A stretch of DNA of 64,000 nucleotides, taken from positions 2,356,001 to 2,420,000 of the forward strand of contig NZ_JAPEMT010000002.1 in assembly GCF_026342435.1 (NCBI RefSeq), in the 5' to 3' direction. How positions within the stretch are numbered: the stretch's first letter is position 1; each line of letters starts with the position of its first letter. A program made the position numbers and the translations under genes. Shown one piece after another: positions 42,526 through 51,065 of this stretch. This DNA comes from Streptomyces sp. NBC_00237. Lineage in GTDB: Bacteria; Actinomycetota; Actinomycetes; Streptomycetales; Streptomycetaceae. The notes beneath the pieces were generated by a model. The model searched no databases and was not told where the DNA came from. It worked only from the letters and a program-made list of their open reading frames with translations.

Positions 42526-42951
42526 ATGAACGCGGTACGTGACGGAGCACCCGCCGGGGCCCCTGACGGGCGTTACGGACGCTCCGCCGACGCGCGCGCG
42601 GACCGCAAGCTGAAGATCATCGGGTCCGTCCTCGGGGTGCTGCTGCTCCTGCTGGTCGGCTGGCTCGGGTACGGGTACATCTCGAAGCAGACGATCAGTG
42701 CCGAGCTGATCAAGTTCGACCTGAACTCCTCGCAGACCGAGGTCGCGGTGCATCTGGAGATCCGCAAGGACGCCGACGCCACCGGTACGTGCACGGTGCG
42801 CGCCATCGCGGAGAGCGGGGCCGAGGTCGGGCGCAAGGACGTGCGGATCGATCAGGTGGGCCAGACCCGGATCGACGAGATCTACCCGATCCGCACGACG
42901 GCGAAGGCCACCAGCGCGGAACTGCTGGGCTGCGCCGCCGACAGCCGGTAG
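42526..42951 (+). CDS. DUF4307 family membrane protein
   Basis: The 141-residue protein has a short basic N-terminus, one membrane helix (about 32-50, IIGSVLGVLLLLLVGWLGYG) and an exported beta-rich domain of about 85 residues with two Cys (GTCTVRA and LLGCAADS) that could form a disulfide. It matches the actinobacterial DUF4307 family, commonly found beside mca and greA. ATG 42526 has CGGAGGATC before it. The function is unknown. Confidence 0.88.
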   Translation: MNAVRDGAPAGAPDGRYGRSADARADRKLKIIGSVLGVLLLLLVGWLGYGYISKQTISAELIKFDLNSSQTEVAVHLEIRKDADATGTCTVRAIAESGAEVGRKDVRIDQVGQTRIDEIYPIRTTAKATSAELLGCAADSR

Positions 42952-43128
42952 GCGACCGCCTGCTCACCAGTGACCATGCACCCCTGACCTGCGTTGATGC
43001 AGTCGTAACGGTTTTGGTTCTCCCCCTGGGGGCATCGAATTGTTAGGCTCGTGGTTTCGCCCGCCCGTGGAGGCACATCCTTCTTGGGTAGGGCGATGCT
43101 TTGTTATCCGTAACTTCGAGGAGCACCT

Positions 43129-43626
43129 GTGACCCAGACCAGCGACGAAGTCACCTGGCTGACCCAGGAGTCGTACAACAAGCTCGTGGAAGAGCTGGAG
43201 TACCTGTCGGGTCCCGCGCGCGCCGAGATCACCCAGAAGATCGCGGCTGCCCGCGAAGAGGGCGACCTCCGGGAGAACGGCGGATACCACGCGGCCAAGG
43301 AGGAGCAGGGCAAGCAGGAGCTCCGCATCCGCCAGCTGAAGCAGCTTCTGGAGCGCGCCCAGGTCGGCGAGGCCACCGCGTCCAGCGGTGAGGCCGGGCC
43401 CGGCATGGTCGTCAAGATCGCCTTCGACGGCGACGAGAGCGACACGATGACGTTCCTGCTCGCCTCCCGCGAGTACCCGAGCTCCGAGATCGAGACGTTC
43501 TCGCCGCAGTCCCCGCTGGGTGCGGGCGTGATCGGCAAGAAGGTCGGCGAGGACGCCGAGTACGAGCTGCCGAACGGCAAGAAGGCCATGGTGCGGATTC
43601 TGGAGGCGACGCCCTACCAGGGTTAG
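43129..43626 (+). CDS. greA: Transcription elongation factor GreA
   Basis: The 165-residue protein has the N-terminal coiled coil (LTQESYNKLVEELEYLSGPA, then AAREEGDLRENGGYHAAKEE with the acidic tip) and the C-terminal FKBP-like domain (SPLGAGVIGKKVGEDAEYEL). GreA stimulates RNA cleavage by stalled polymerase. GTG 43129 follows GAGGAG by five bases. The 28 bases at the gene's end are tandemly duplicated just after the stop. A strong terminator follows. Confidence 0.96.
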   Translation: MTQTSDEVTWLTQESYNKLVEELEYLSGPARAEITQKIAAAREEGDLRENGGYHAAKEEQGKQELRIRQLKQLLERAQVGEATASSGEAGPGMVVKIAFDGDESDTMTFLLASREYPSSEIETFSPQSPLGAGVIGKKVGEDAEYELPNGKKAMVRILEATPYQG

Positions 43627-43673
43627 TCGCTCGCGTACGTCCTACCAGGATTGGTCGCTCGCGTACGTCCTAC
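43613..43673 (+). repeat. 28-base tandem duplication at the end of greA
   Basis: A unit starting CCTACCAGG (43613 and again 43641) and continuing GTCGCTCGCGTACGTCCTAC (43626-43645, repeated exactly at 43654-43673) is present twice in tandem. The first copy holds the greA stop (GGGTTAG); in the second the matching bases read GATTGG. Confidence 0.8.
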
Positions 43674-43679
43674 GCCTAC

Positions 43680-43720
43680 GGAAGGGCCCCCGGCAGCCAC
43701 TGCGCGCCGGGGGCCCTTCC
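43680..43720. terminator. Bidirectional terminator between greA and the ABC exporter
   Basis: A perfect 15-pair stem (43680-43694 with 43706-43720) and an 11-base loop lie between convergent genes. Confidence 0.9.
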
Positions 43721-43745
43721 GTGTGCCGGGTCCGTACGGTCACGG

Positions 43746-44612
43746 TCAGACGGTGGCCGAGCGGTACTTGCGGACGGCGAGGGTCCGGAAGACCACGATG
43801 ATCAGGACGGACCAGATCAGCGAGGCCCAGACCGGGTGCTCCATGGGCCAGGCCCCGGTGATCGAGGTCGGCATCTCGGGCATGGTGTTGCCGAAGAGCT
43901 GCCTGGCCGCCTGCACGGTGGCGCTGAACGGGTTCCATTCGGCGACGTGCTGGAGGAAGGTCGGCATCCCGGTGACCGGCACGAACGCGTTGGAGATGAA
44001 GGTCAGCGGGAAGAGCCAGATCAGGCCGCCCGAGGTGGCCGCCTCCGGGGTGCGGACCGAGAGGCCGATCAGCGCGCCGATCCAGGAGAACGCGTAGCCG
44101 AGGAGCAGGAGCAGGGCGAAGCCCGCCAGCACCTTCAGGAGGTTCTCGTGGGTGCGCCAGCCGATCAGCAGGGCGACCCCGGCGAGCACGACCAGGGTCA
44201 GTGCCGTCTGCACGAGGTCGGCGAGGGTACGGCCGGTGAGGACCGCGCCGCGCGCCATGGGCAGTGACCGGAAGCGGTCGATGAGGCCCTTGTGCATGTC
44301 GTCGGCGATGCCCGCGCCCGCACCGGCGGTCGCGAAGGTGACGGTCTGCGCGAAGATGCCCGCCATCAGGAACTCTTTGTACGCCTGGGGCGAGGTCGAG
44401 CCGCCGACCTGGATGGAGCCGCCGAACACGTACGTGAACAGGATGACGAACATGACCGGCTGGATGATCCCGAAGAGGATCATCTCGGGAATCCGGGTCA
44501 TGCGGATCAGGTTGCGCTTGGCGATGGTCAGCGAGTCGGTGATCGACTGCAGGGGGCCGCCCCTGGCCACGGGGGCGAGGGACTTCACCGTCGTCATGGA
44601 GTCGGTGCTCAC
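43746..44612 (-). CDS. ABC-2 type transporter permease (DrrB-like)
   Basis: The 288-residue protein has six membrane helices and the DrrB/ABC-2 features IPEMILFGIIQPVMFVILFT, GLIDRFRSLPMARGAVLTGR and FLQHVAEWNPFSATVQAARQ. It forms the membrane part of an export system for hydrophobic compounds. It overlaps the ATPase gene upstream by four bases (44609-44612). The substrate is unknown; DrrAB-type pairs often export antibiotics or lipids, but no biosynthetic cluster is nearby. Confidence 0.93.
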   Translation of the reverse strand: MSTDSMTTVKSLAPVARGGPLQSITDSLTIAKRNLIRMTRIPEMILFGIIQPVMFVILFTYVFGGSIQVGGSTSPQAYKEFLMAGIFAQTVTFATAGAGAGIADDMHKGLIDRFRSLPMARGAVLTGRTLADLVQTALTLVVLAGVALLIGWRTHENLLKVLAGFALLLLLGYAFSWIGALIGLSVRTPEAATSGGLIWLFPLTFISNAFVPVTGMPTFLQHVAEWNPFSATVQAARQLFGNTMPEMPTSITGAWPMEHPVWASLIWSVLIIVVFRTLAVRKYRSATV

Positions 44613-45586
44613 TTCTTCCCCACCTCCTCCTCGTCCTCGACGGGCTCCTCGGCCGCGTGACCGGTGAGGGAGATGAACACGTCGTCCAGGGTCGGACGGC
44701 GCAGGCCGATGTCGTCGATCTCCACACCCCGCGCGTCGAGCTCGCGGATGACCTCCGCGAGGAGCTTGGCGCCGCCGGTGACCGGGACGGTCAGCCTGCG
44801 GGTGTGGGGCTCCACCTTGACGCCGCCCTTGCCGAAGCCGCTCAGGACCTCGTCCGCGACCGTGATCTGGTCGCGCTCGTGGACGACGACCTCGATGCGC
44901 TCGCCGCCCGTACGGGCCTTGAGCTGGTCCGACGTACCGCGTTCGATGACCTTGCCGTGGTCGATGACGCAGATGTCGTGGGCGAGGTGGTCGGCCTCCT
45001 CCAGGTACTGGGTGGTGAGCAGGAGGGTGGTGCCGCCGGCGACCAGCTCCTGGATGACTTCCCAGAGTTGCTGGCGGTTGCGGGGGTCGAGGCCGGTGGT
45101 GGGCTCGTCCATGAACATCACGGGGGGCGAGACGACGAGGGCCGCCGCGAGGTCGAGCCGCCGCCGCATGCCGCCGGAGTACGTCTTGGCGGTGCGGTCG
45201 GCGGCCTCGGCCAGGTTGAAGCGCTCCAGGAGTTCGTCCGCGCGGGCCTTGGCGGCCTTCTTCGGCATCTGGTAGAGCCTGCCGACCATCTGGAGGTTCT
45301 CGCGGCCGGTGAGGTATTCGTCGACGGCGGCGAACTGGCCGGAGAGGCCGATGGAGCGCCGCACTTCGTTGGGATGCTTCAGTACGTCGATCCCGGCGAC
45401 GACGGCCTTGCCGCTGTCGGGCTGGAGCAGGGTGGTCAGGACGCGGACGGCCGTGGTCTTCCCGGCTCCGTTCGGCCCGAGGAGGCCGAGGACGGTGCCC
45501 TCGGGGACGTCGAGATCGACGCCTCCCAGAGCCTTCACGTCGCCGAAGGACTTGACCAGCCCTTCGGCATAGATGGCGCCTGGCAT
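44609..45586 (-). CDS. ABC transporter ATP-binding protein (DrrA-like)
   Basis: The 325-residue protein has Walker A GPNGAGKTT, signature YSGGMRRRLDLA, Walker B PPVMFMDEPTTGLD and H-loop LTTQYLEE. The C-terminal 90 residues (DDIGLRRPTLDDVFISLTGH) are the DrrA-type extension. ATG 45586 fits the family start (MPGAIYAEGLVKSFGD) and has GGGGGACC upstream. It drives the permease downstream. A palindrome lies 97 bases upstream of the start. Confidence 0.94.
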   Translation of the reverse strand: MPGAIYAEGLVKSFGDVKALGGVDLDVPEGTVLGLLGPNGAGKTTAVRVLTTLLQPDSGKAVVAGIDVLKHPNEVRRSIGLSGQFAAVDEYLTGRENLQMVGRLYQMPKKAAKARADELLERFNLAEAADRTAKTYSGGMRRRLDLAAALVVSPPVMFMDEPTTGLDPRNRQQLWEVIQELVAGGTTLLLTTQYLEEADHLAHDICVIDHGKVIERGTSDQLKARTGGERIEVVVHERDQITVADEVLSGFGKGGVKVEPHTRRLTVPVTGGAKLLAEVIRELDARGVEIDDIGLRRPTLDDVFISLTGHAAEEPVEDEEEVGKK

Positions 45587-45682
45587 AAGGGGTCCCCCAT
45601 GTGTGTGGGTGGTTCCTACGCGAAATTTTAGGTTTGCCGGGCCGGTATCGCCCGGCGAGACAGAAGCGCGAGACACACCATA

Positions 45683-45698
45683 ACGCGATACATCGCGT
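45683..45698. promoter_or_regulatory. Palindrome upstream of the ABC exporter
   Basis: ACGCGATACATCGCGT is a perfect 6-4-6 inverted repeat in the gap between ilvA (ends 45731) and the exporter genes. The spacing suits a TetR- or PadR-type dimer. No regulator gene is adjacent on the exporter side. Confidence 0.5.
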
Positions 45699-45730
45699 CT
45701 GGAGAAGGGTTGCCAGGAAGCCGTCCGGCC

Positions 45731-46960
45731 CTACGACACCACCAGGTACCCCGCGTCACTGAGCGCCTCCCGCACCTCCGTGCAGTGCTTCGGCCCCTTC
45801 GTCTCCAGCTGCAAGTCCACCTCCACCTCCGTGAGTCCGAGCTTCGGATCGGCCCGGGTGTGACCCACGTCAACGACGTTAGCGTCGAGCACTGACAACG
45901 CCCCGAGAAGCTCCGCAAGCGCCCCCGGACGGTCCGTCAGCCGCAACCTCAGTGACAGATAACGACCGGCTGCGGCCATTCCGTGCCGCAGCGTGCGCTG
46001 CATCAGCAACGGGTCGACGTTTCCGCCCGACAACACCGCCACCACCGGGCCCTCGAAGGACTCAGGACGGCTGAGCAGGGCCGCCACCGGGCTCGCCCCG
46101 GCGGGCTCCACCACCAGCTTGGCCCGCTCCAGACACAGCAGCAGCGCGCTGGAGAGCTCGTCCTCGGAGACCGTCCGCACCTCGTCCACCAGCTCGCTGA
46201 CGATCGCGAAGGGCACGTCACCGGGGCGGCCGACCTTGATCCCGTCGGCCATCGTCTGGAGCGAGTCGAGCGAGGTGGGGCGCCCGGCGGCCAGCGACGG
46301 CGGGTAGCAGGCCGCGCCCGCCGCCTGCACGCCGACGATCCTGACGTCGGGCCGCACCGCCTTCACCGCGACCGCGATGCCCGCCGCGAGCCCGCCGCCG
46401 CCGACGCCCACCACGATCGTGGCGACCTCGGGGCACTGCTCCAGGATCTCCAGGCCGACCGTGCCCTGGCCCGCGATGACGTCCGGGTGGTCGAAGGGGT
46501 GGATGAACACCGCGCCCGTGTCACGGGCGTACTCCTGCGCGGCGGCGAGCGTCTCGTCCACGACCTGTCCGGACAGCCTCACCTCCGCGCCGTACTCCCG
46601 GGTGGCCGCCACCTTCGGCAGCGGTGCGCCGACCGGCATGAACACCGTGGACCGCACACCCAGCAGCGAGGAGGCGAGCGCCACGCCCTGCGCGTGGTTG
46701 CCCGCGCTGGCGGCCACCACTCCGGCGGCGCGCTCCTCGGGGCGCAGACCCGCGATGCGGATGTACGCGCCGCGCAGCTTGAAGGAGCCGGTGCGCTGGA
46801 GGTTCTCGCACTTGAGGTGCACGGGGGCACCGACGAGGCGGGTGAGGTGCCTGCTGCCTTCGAGAGGGGTGCAGCGGGCCACTCCGGAGAGCATCTTCTG
46901 CGCACCGCGCACGTCGTCGAGGATCAGGCTGCGGGCGTGTTCGGGCGTGCGGAAGCTCAT
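45731..46960 (-). CDS. ilvA: Threonine ammonia-lyase with C-terminal ACT-like domain
   Basis: The 409-residue PLP fold-II enzyme deaminates threonine to 2-oxobutanoate, feeding isoleucine synthesis. Lys61 in RTGSFKLRGAY binds PLP, SAGNHAQGVA binds the substrate carboxylate, and VGVGGGGLAAGIA is the phosphate loop. A single ACT-like regulatory domain occupies the last 75 residues (RLRLTDRPGALAELLGALSV). This size and domain pattern is the short biosynthetic/catabolic type, not the longer two-ACT form. ATG 46960 lacks a strong ribosome site. Confidence 0.94.
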   Translation of the reverse strand: MSFRTPEHARSLILDDVRGAQKMLSGVARCTPLEGSRHLTRLVGAPVHLKCENLQRTGSFKLRGAYIRIAGLRPEERAAGVVAASAGNHAQGVALASSLLGVRSTVFMPVGAPLPKVAATREYGAEVRLSGQVVDETLAAAQEYARDTGAVFIHPFDHPDVIAGQGTVGLEILEQCPEVATIVVGVGGGGLAAGIAVAVKAVRPDVRIVGVQAAGAACYPPSLAAGRPTSLDSLQTMADGIKVGRPGDVPFAIVSELVDEVRTVSEDELSSALLLCLERAKLVVEPAGASPVAALLSRPESFEGPVVAVLSGGNVDPLLMQRTLRHGMAAAGRYLSLRLRLTDRPGALAELLGALSVLDANVVDVGHTRADPKLGLTEVEVDLQLETKGPKHCTEVREALSDAGYLVVS

Positions 46961-47158
46961 GGCGGCCAGTCTGGCAGCCCGGCGGGACGGGCGGATTCCC
47001 GTCTCACGCGCGGGCTCCCCGACCTGCTCCGTGACCTGCGGCGGGACCGGGGTGCGGGGCCGGTTGTCCACAGGTTTGCGCAGCGCCGGTACGTGTGTGC
47101 CCGCACCCGCGTACCCTTGCCCCACCAACCCGACCACCGCACGAAGAGAGCCCGAGCC

Positions 47159-47662
47159 ATGCCCCCTACCCAGGACATGACGACCGACCCCGCCGCCGGT
47201 CTCCTCGATGCCCTTCAGCACCAGGTGGCCGTTTTCGCCCGGCGAGCGGAACAGACCCGCCTCGGCGGCGTCGGCCAGGTCCGCAACTCGATGGACCGGG
47301 CGGCCTACCTGCTGCTCAACCGCCTCGACCAGGAAGGCCCGATGGGCGTCAAGGCGCTCGCGGCGGGCATGGGCATCGATTCCTCGACGGTGACCCGTCA
47401 GGTCGCGCCGCTCGTGGACACCGGCCTGGTCAAGCGGACCTCGCACCCCGAGGACGGCCGTGCGGTCGTGCTCCAGCTGTCGCCGCGCGGACAGGCGCGC
47501 CTGGACGAGGTGCGTTCCTCGCGGCGCGAGCTGATGGCGCAGGTCACCGACGGCTGGAGCGAGGACGAGCGGGAGGCGTTCACCACGCTGCTCACCCGTT
47601 TCAACTCGGCGCTCTCGGCCCGTCAGTCGGCGAGCGCGGGCGAGGCTCCGACCGCCTCCTGA
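47159..47662 (+). CDS. MarR-family transcriptional regulator
   Basis: The 167-residue protein has the MarR winged helix (ALAAGMGIDSSTVTRQVAPL, then VDTGLVKRTSHPEDGRAVVL) with the Asp-Gly-Arg wing. ATG 47159 follows AGAGAGCCCGAGCC. It is divergent from ilvA (198-base gap), but a regulatory link to threonine ammonia-lyase is not indicated. No clear palindrome was seen at its promoter. Confidence 0.9.
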   Translation: MPPTQDMTTDPAAGLLDALQHQVAVFARRAEQTRLGGVGQVRNSMDRAAYLLLNRLDQEGPMGVKALAAGMGIDSSTVTRQVAPLVDTGLVKRTSHPEDGRAVVLQLSPRGQARLDEVRSSRRELMAQVTDGWSEDEREAFTTLLTRFNSALSARQSASAGEAPTAS

Positions 47663-47831
47663 GGCCGCCGGGGCCACTACCGGGACCGCGTCCCGAGGCA
47701 ACCGGGGCCGCCTCCCGAGGGCCTCCGCCGCACCCCCCTGACGGACCGTCACGCACTCGCCGCTCCCACCTCTTGACCTGGCCCGTCCCCTGACCTCATA
47801 TGAGCATCAGGAGCCCGGACGGGGAGGCACG

Positions 47832-48308
47832 GTGCGAGAGCGCGAGGCGGTCCAACAGCGGCGCCGCGCAGGGGAGTTCACGGCCTTCGTGGCAGGAGCC
47901 GCAGGCCGTCTCCTGCACGCCTCCACCCTGCTCACGGCCGAACCCCCCGACGCCAACCCGCGTGCCCGGGCGCTGCTCACCGCCGCCCTGGCCACCGCGT
48001 ACGCCCGCTGGGGTTTCCTGCGCGGCGAGGACCCGTACGACCGCACCCGCCAGGAACTGGCGTCCCGGTTCGCCCGCACCTCCTGGCACCATCGCCGCCA
48101 GCGCGGCGGCCTGCTGGAGTCGCTGGCGCCGCAGGAACGACTCGTCCTGGTGCTGCGGCTGTTCGAGGGGGTGCCGGAGGAGCAGACGGCGGCGCTGCTC
48201 GGACTGCCGGTGCAGCGGGTCCGGGCGATCTGCGCGCGCGCCGTCTCGCAGGTGTACGAGGAGCGGTACCAACCCGCTCCGCCGCGCAGGGCGGTGGCCG
48301 CGCCATGA
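47832..48308 (+). CDS. Short sigma-70-like (ECF-type) protein
   Basis: The 158-residue protein starts at GTG 47832 with GGGGAGG upstream. The N-terminal half resembles a degenerate ECF sigma region 2 (VQQRRRAGEFTAFVAGAAGR, ARALLTAALATAYARWGFLR). The second half is a clear sigma region 4 helix-turn-helix (LAPQERLVLVLRLFEGVPEE, QTAALLGLPVQRVRAICARA). It overlaps the next gene by four bases. Region 2 appears reduced, so it may be a sigma factor with few targets or a regulator derived from one. Confidence 0.72.
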   Translation: MREREAVQQRRRAGEFTAFVAGAAGRLLHASTLLTAEPPDANPRARALLTAALATAYARWGFLRGEDPYDRTRQELASRFARTSWHHRRQRGGLLESLAPQERLVLVLRLFEGVPEEQTAALLGLPVQRVRAICARAVSQVYEERYQPAPPRRAVAAP

Positions 48309-48559
48309 GCCTGCGCAAGCAGAAGGAGGACGAGGTCCGGCTCATCCTGGAACAGGCCGAGCACCCCGTCGTCCCTTCCGACCTGCTCGGACGGGCCACC
48401 GAGCGCGGCGGCCGGGACCTGCGGCGGCGCAGGCTGCTGCGCAGGGCCCTGTGGGTGCTGACGGTGGCGGCGGTGATCGCGTTCCTGGTGTGGGCGTCGG
48501 TCGTGCAGCCGTGGCAGGCCCCACCGGCGGACGTGACGCCGCCGGTGGAGGGTTTCTGA
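48305..48559 (+). CDS. Small membrane partner of the sigma-like protein
   Basis: The 84-residue product has a charged cytoplasmic N-terminus (KQKEDEVRLILEQAEHPVVP), one membrane helix (about residues 48-66) and a short outside tail. It overlaps the sigma-like gene by ATGA. Such an arrangement is usual for anti-sigma factors, although no zinc-binding HxxxCxxC motif is present. The role as partner is inferred from coupling alone. Confidence 0.7.
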   Translation: MSLRKQKEDEVRLILEQAEHPVVPSDLLGRATERGGRDLRRRRLLRRALWVLTVAAVIAFLVWASVVQPWQAPPADVTPPVEGF

Positions 48560-48569
48560 CCGTTCCCGC

Positions 48570-48622
48570 GCGTACTTCCTCGTGCCTACGTGCTTCCTCG
48601 TGCTTGCTTCCTCGTGCCTACT
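48570..48622. repeat. Short tandem repeat after the sigma/membrane pair
   Basis: Three copies of CTTCCTCGTGC with variable spacers (CTACG, TTG) fill the space up to the end of the convergent cystathionine gamma-synthase gene and run into its last codons. Confidence 0.6.
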
Positions 48623-49781
48623 TGCCGAGCGCCTGCTGGAGGTCCGCGAGCAGGTCGTCACCGGACTCGATGCCGACCGAGAGCCGCACCAGATCTCCGG
48701 GCACCTCCAGCGCGGACCCGGCCGCCGAGGCGTGCGTCATGCGGCCCGGGTGTTCGATCAACGACTCGACACCGCCCAGGGACTCGCCGAGGGTGAACAG
48801 CCGCGCCCGGTTGCAGACCTCGACGGCGGCCTCCTCGCCCCCCTTGACGCGGAAGGACACCATGCCGCCGAATGCCTTCATCTGCTTGGCGGCGATCTCG
48901 TGTCCGGCGTGCTCGGGCAGCCCCGGGTAGAGCACCTGGCTGACCGACGGGTGGGCGGTCAGCATGTCGGCGATGCGCGTGGCGTTCTCGCTGTGCCGGT
49001 CCATGCGGACGGCGAGGGTCTTGATCCCCCGCAGCACGAGCCACGCGTCGAAGGGCCCGGCGACTGCCCCCATCGCGTTCTGGTGGAACACCAGCTCCTC
49101 GGCGATCTCGGCGTCGTTGGTGACGAGCGCACCTCCGACCACGTCGGAGTGCCCGCCCATGTACTTGGTGGTCGAGTGCACGACGACGTCCGCGCCGAGC
49201 GCGATGGGCTGCTGGAGGTAGGGGCTGGCGAAGGTGTTGTCGACGACGAGCCTGGCCCCCGCCGCGTGCGCGATCCCCGCGACGGCGGCGATGTCGGTGA
49301 TCCCCAGCAGCGGGTTGGAGGGCGTCTCGACCCACACCACCTTCGTACGGGGCGTGAGCGCGGCCCGTACCGCCGCCGGGTCGGAGGTGTCGGCGACCGA
49401 CCACTCCACACCCCACCGCGACACGACCTTCGCGAACAGCCGGAAGGTGCCGCCGTACGCGTCGTTCGGGATCACCACGTGGTCGCCGGGCGACAGCAGC
49501 GTCCGCAGCAGGCAGTCCTCCGCCGCGAGGCCCGAGGCGAAGGCGAGCCCGCGCCGCCCGCCCTCCAGTGCGGCGAGGTTCTCCTCCAGGGCGGTGCGGG
49601 TGGGATTCGCGCTGCGGCTGTACTCGTATCCGCCGCGCAGTCCTCCCACCCCGTCCTGCTTGTACGTCGACACCTGGTAGATCGGCGGGACGACGGCACC
49701 GGTCAGGGGGTCGGCGGTGTTGCCCGCGTGGATGGCGAGGGTCTCGAAGGCGCGCTCGGGGCGGCTCTGCTCATCAGTCAT
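48618..49781 (-). CDS. metB: Cystathionine gamma-synthase/lyase
   Basis: The 387-residue PLP enzyme belongs to the Cys/Met metabolism family: ETLAIHAGN at the N-terminus, YEYSRSANPTR, and Lys206 in HSTTKYMGGHSDVVGGA. It makes cystathionine from an activated homoserine and cysteine, or cleaves it; the family does not fully separate these. ATG 49781 begins MTDEQSRPERAFETL. It is divergent from the unknown membrane gene at 49861. Confidence 0.92.
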   Translation of the reverse strand: MTDEQSRPERAFETLAIHAGNTADPLTGAVVPPIYQVSTYKQDGVGGLRGGYEYSRSANPTRTALEENLAALEGGRRGLAFASGLAAEDCLLRTLLSPGDHVVIPNDAYGGTFRLFAKVVSRWGVEWSVADTSDPAAVRAALTPRTKVVWVETPSNPLLGITDIAAVAGIAHAAGARLVVDNTFASPYLQQPIALGADVVVHSTTKYMGGHSDVVGGALVTNDAEIAEELVFHQNAMGAVAGPFDAWLVLRGIKTLAVRMDRHSENATRIADMLTAHPSVSQVLYPGLPEHAGHEIAAKQMKAFGGMVSFRVKGGEEAAVEVCNRARLFTLGESLGGVESLIEHPGRMTHASAAGSALEVPGDLVRLSVGIESGDDLLADLQQALGK

Positions 49782-49860
49782 GGGGCCGAGGGTAGTTCTC
49801 CCGCCGGTGCCCGGCGTCCGTTGACCGGAACAAGCTCCCCGGGTCCGGGACAATGGCCGT

Positions 49861-50967
49861 ATGGACATTCTCTGGTTCCTGATCGCGGTGCTCGTCCTGG
49901 GCGCCGCCCTCGGTCCTCTCCTGCTGCGCAGGAGGAGCGGCGGCATCCGGCTGGCCCGGCCCGGCTCTCCCGACGCCGCCGATCCGGAGACGTACGGTTT
50001 CGTCCGCCAGGAAGCCCTGGACGTACGCCTGCCGGGCCCCGACCAGGACCTCCTGGACGTCCTGGACGTGGTCCAGCGCACCCAGGACTGGCGGGCCGCG
50101 CAGCAGCTCCTGGCCGGGACCCCCAAGGAGGGCGAGGTCCGCTGGCAGCGCGTGCAGGCGTTCGCGGGCGCGGCGTCGCTGGAACTGGCCCAGCGCCCCG
50201 GTGAGGGAGGCCGCTGGCTGCGGGACTGGCGCTCGGAGTCCCCGAAGGACGCGGGCGGCGCACAAGTTCACGCAGAATTCTTGGTGCAGCAGGCGTGGCG
50301 CTCGTCCTCCAGCGACAAGGACGACTGGCGCATCATCCTGGAGGAGTCCCGCGACCTCTGCGCGACGGCCGCCCTCCTCTCCCCCGGCGACCCGATCCCG
50401 TACATCGTCGAACTCTCCATCGCGCGCGGGCTCGCCTATCCCCGGCCGGAATTCGACCGTCTCTGGGCGAAAGTGATCGACCGCGCACCGACGCACATGG
50501 GGGCGCATCTGGTCGCCCTGCACTACCTCTCGGAGAAGTGGCACGGCTCGCGCGCCGAGTCGGACGCCTTCGCCACCATGGCGGCCTCGCGCGCGCCGCA
50601 GGGCTCGCTGCTCGCGGCCCTCCCCCTCTTCTCGGTCTACGACCACCTCCCCGAGGTGATCGTGGTCAACAGCTTCTACCAGAGCGCGGTGGTCACCAGG
50701 GCCGTGGAGGGCGCCCTGTTCGCGGTGCACGCCGCCCGCCCGGACGATCCGATGCTGGCGCACGTACGCCACCTCCTGATCCTCTTCCTGGTCCGCTCCG
50801 AGCGCTGGGCGGAGGCCGTCCGGCAGATCGCGTCCGTCGACGGCTACGTGGGCGCCCTTCCCTGGACCCAGAACCCGGACCCGGCCGCCGACTACACGCT
50901 CCACCGCAACCTGGCGGTGGCGGGCTACGAATCGAACGGCGGCAGCCCGGCGACGCTGCGGCCGTAG
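49861..50967 (+). CDS. Unknown membrane-anchored helical-repeat protein
   Basis: The 368-residue product has an N-terminal anchor (MDILWFLIAVLVLGAALGPL) followed by about 340 residues of helices with TPR/DUF4034-like character (RTQDWRAAQQLLAG, WAKVIDRAPTHMGAHLVALH, HLVALHYLSEKWHGSR). No catalytic motif is seen. It is probably cytoplasmic-facing, with a protein-binding role. ATG 49861 lacks a Shine-Dalgarno sequence. A strong hairpin follows the stop. Confidence 0.75.
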   Translation: MDILWFLIAVLVLGAALGPLLLRRRSGGIRLARPGSPDAADPETYGFVRQEALDVRLPGPDQDLLDVLDVVQRTQDWRAAQQLLAGTPKEGEVRWQRVQAFAGAASLELAQRPGEGGRWLRDWRSESPKDAGGAQVHAEFLVQQAWRSSSSDKDDWRIILEESRDLCATAALLSPGDPIPYIVELSIARGLAYPRPEFDRLWAKVIDRAPTHMGAHLVALHYLSEKWHGSRAESDAFATMAASRAPQGSLLAALPLFSVYDHLPEVIVVNSFYQSAVVTRAVEGALFAVHAARPDDPMLAHVRHLLILFLVRSERWAEAVRQIASVDGYVGALPWTQNPDPAADYTLHRNLAVAGYESNGGSPATLRP

Positions 50968-50985
50968 CCCTTGCCCGCATGTGCC

Positions 50986-51023
50986 GAGGGGCGGCCGGGG
51001 GCCGGGAATCCCGGCCGCCCCTC
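50986..51023 (+). terminator. Terminator after the helical-repeat gene
   Basis: A perfect 14-pair stem (50986-50999 with 51010-51023) and a 10-base loop follow the gene and precede msrA. Confidence 0.85.
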
Positions 51024-51065
51024 CGGTGTTCTACGTACCGACTCACCCGTGTCCCAGGAGGAACC

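Noticed and set aside
43746..45586. Antibiotic self-resistance exporter of a biosynthetic cluster
   Set aside because: No biosynthetic genes surround it; greA and ilvA are its neighbours.
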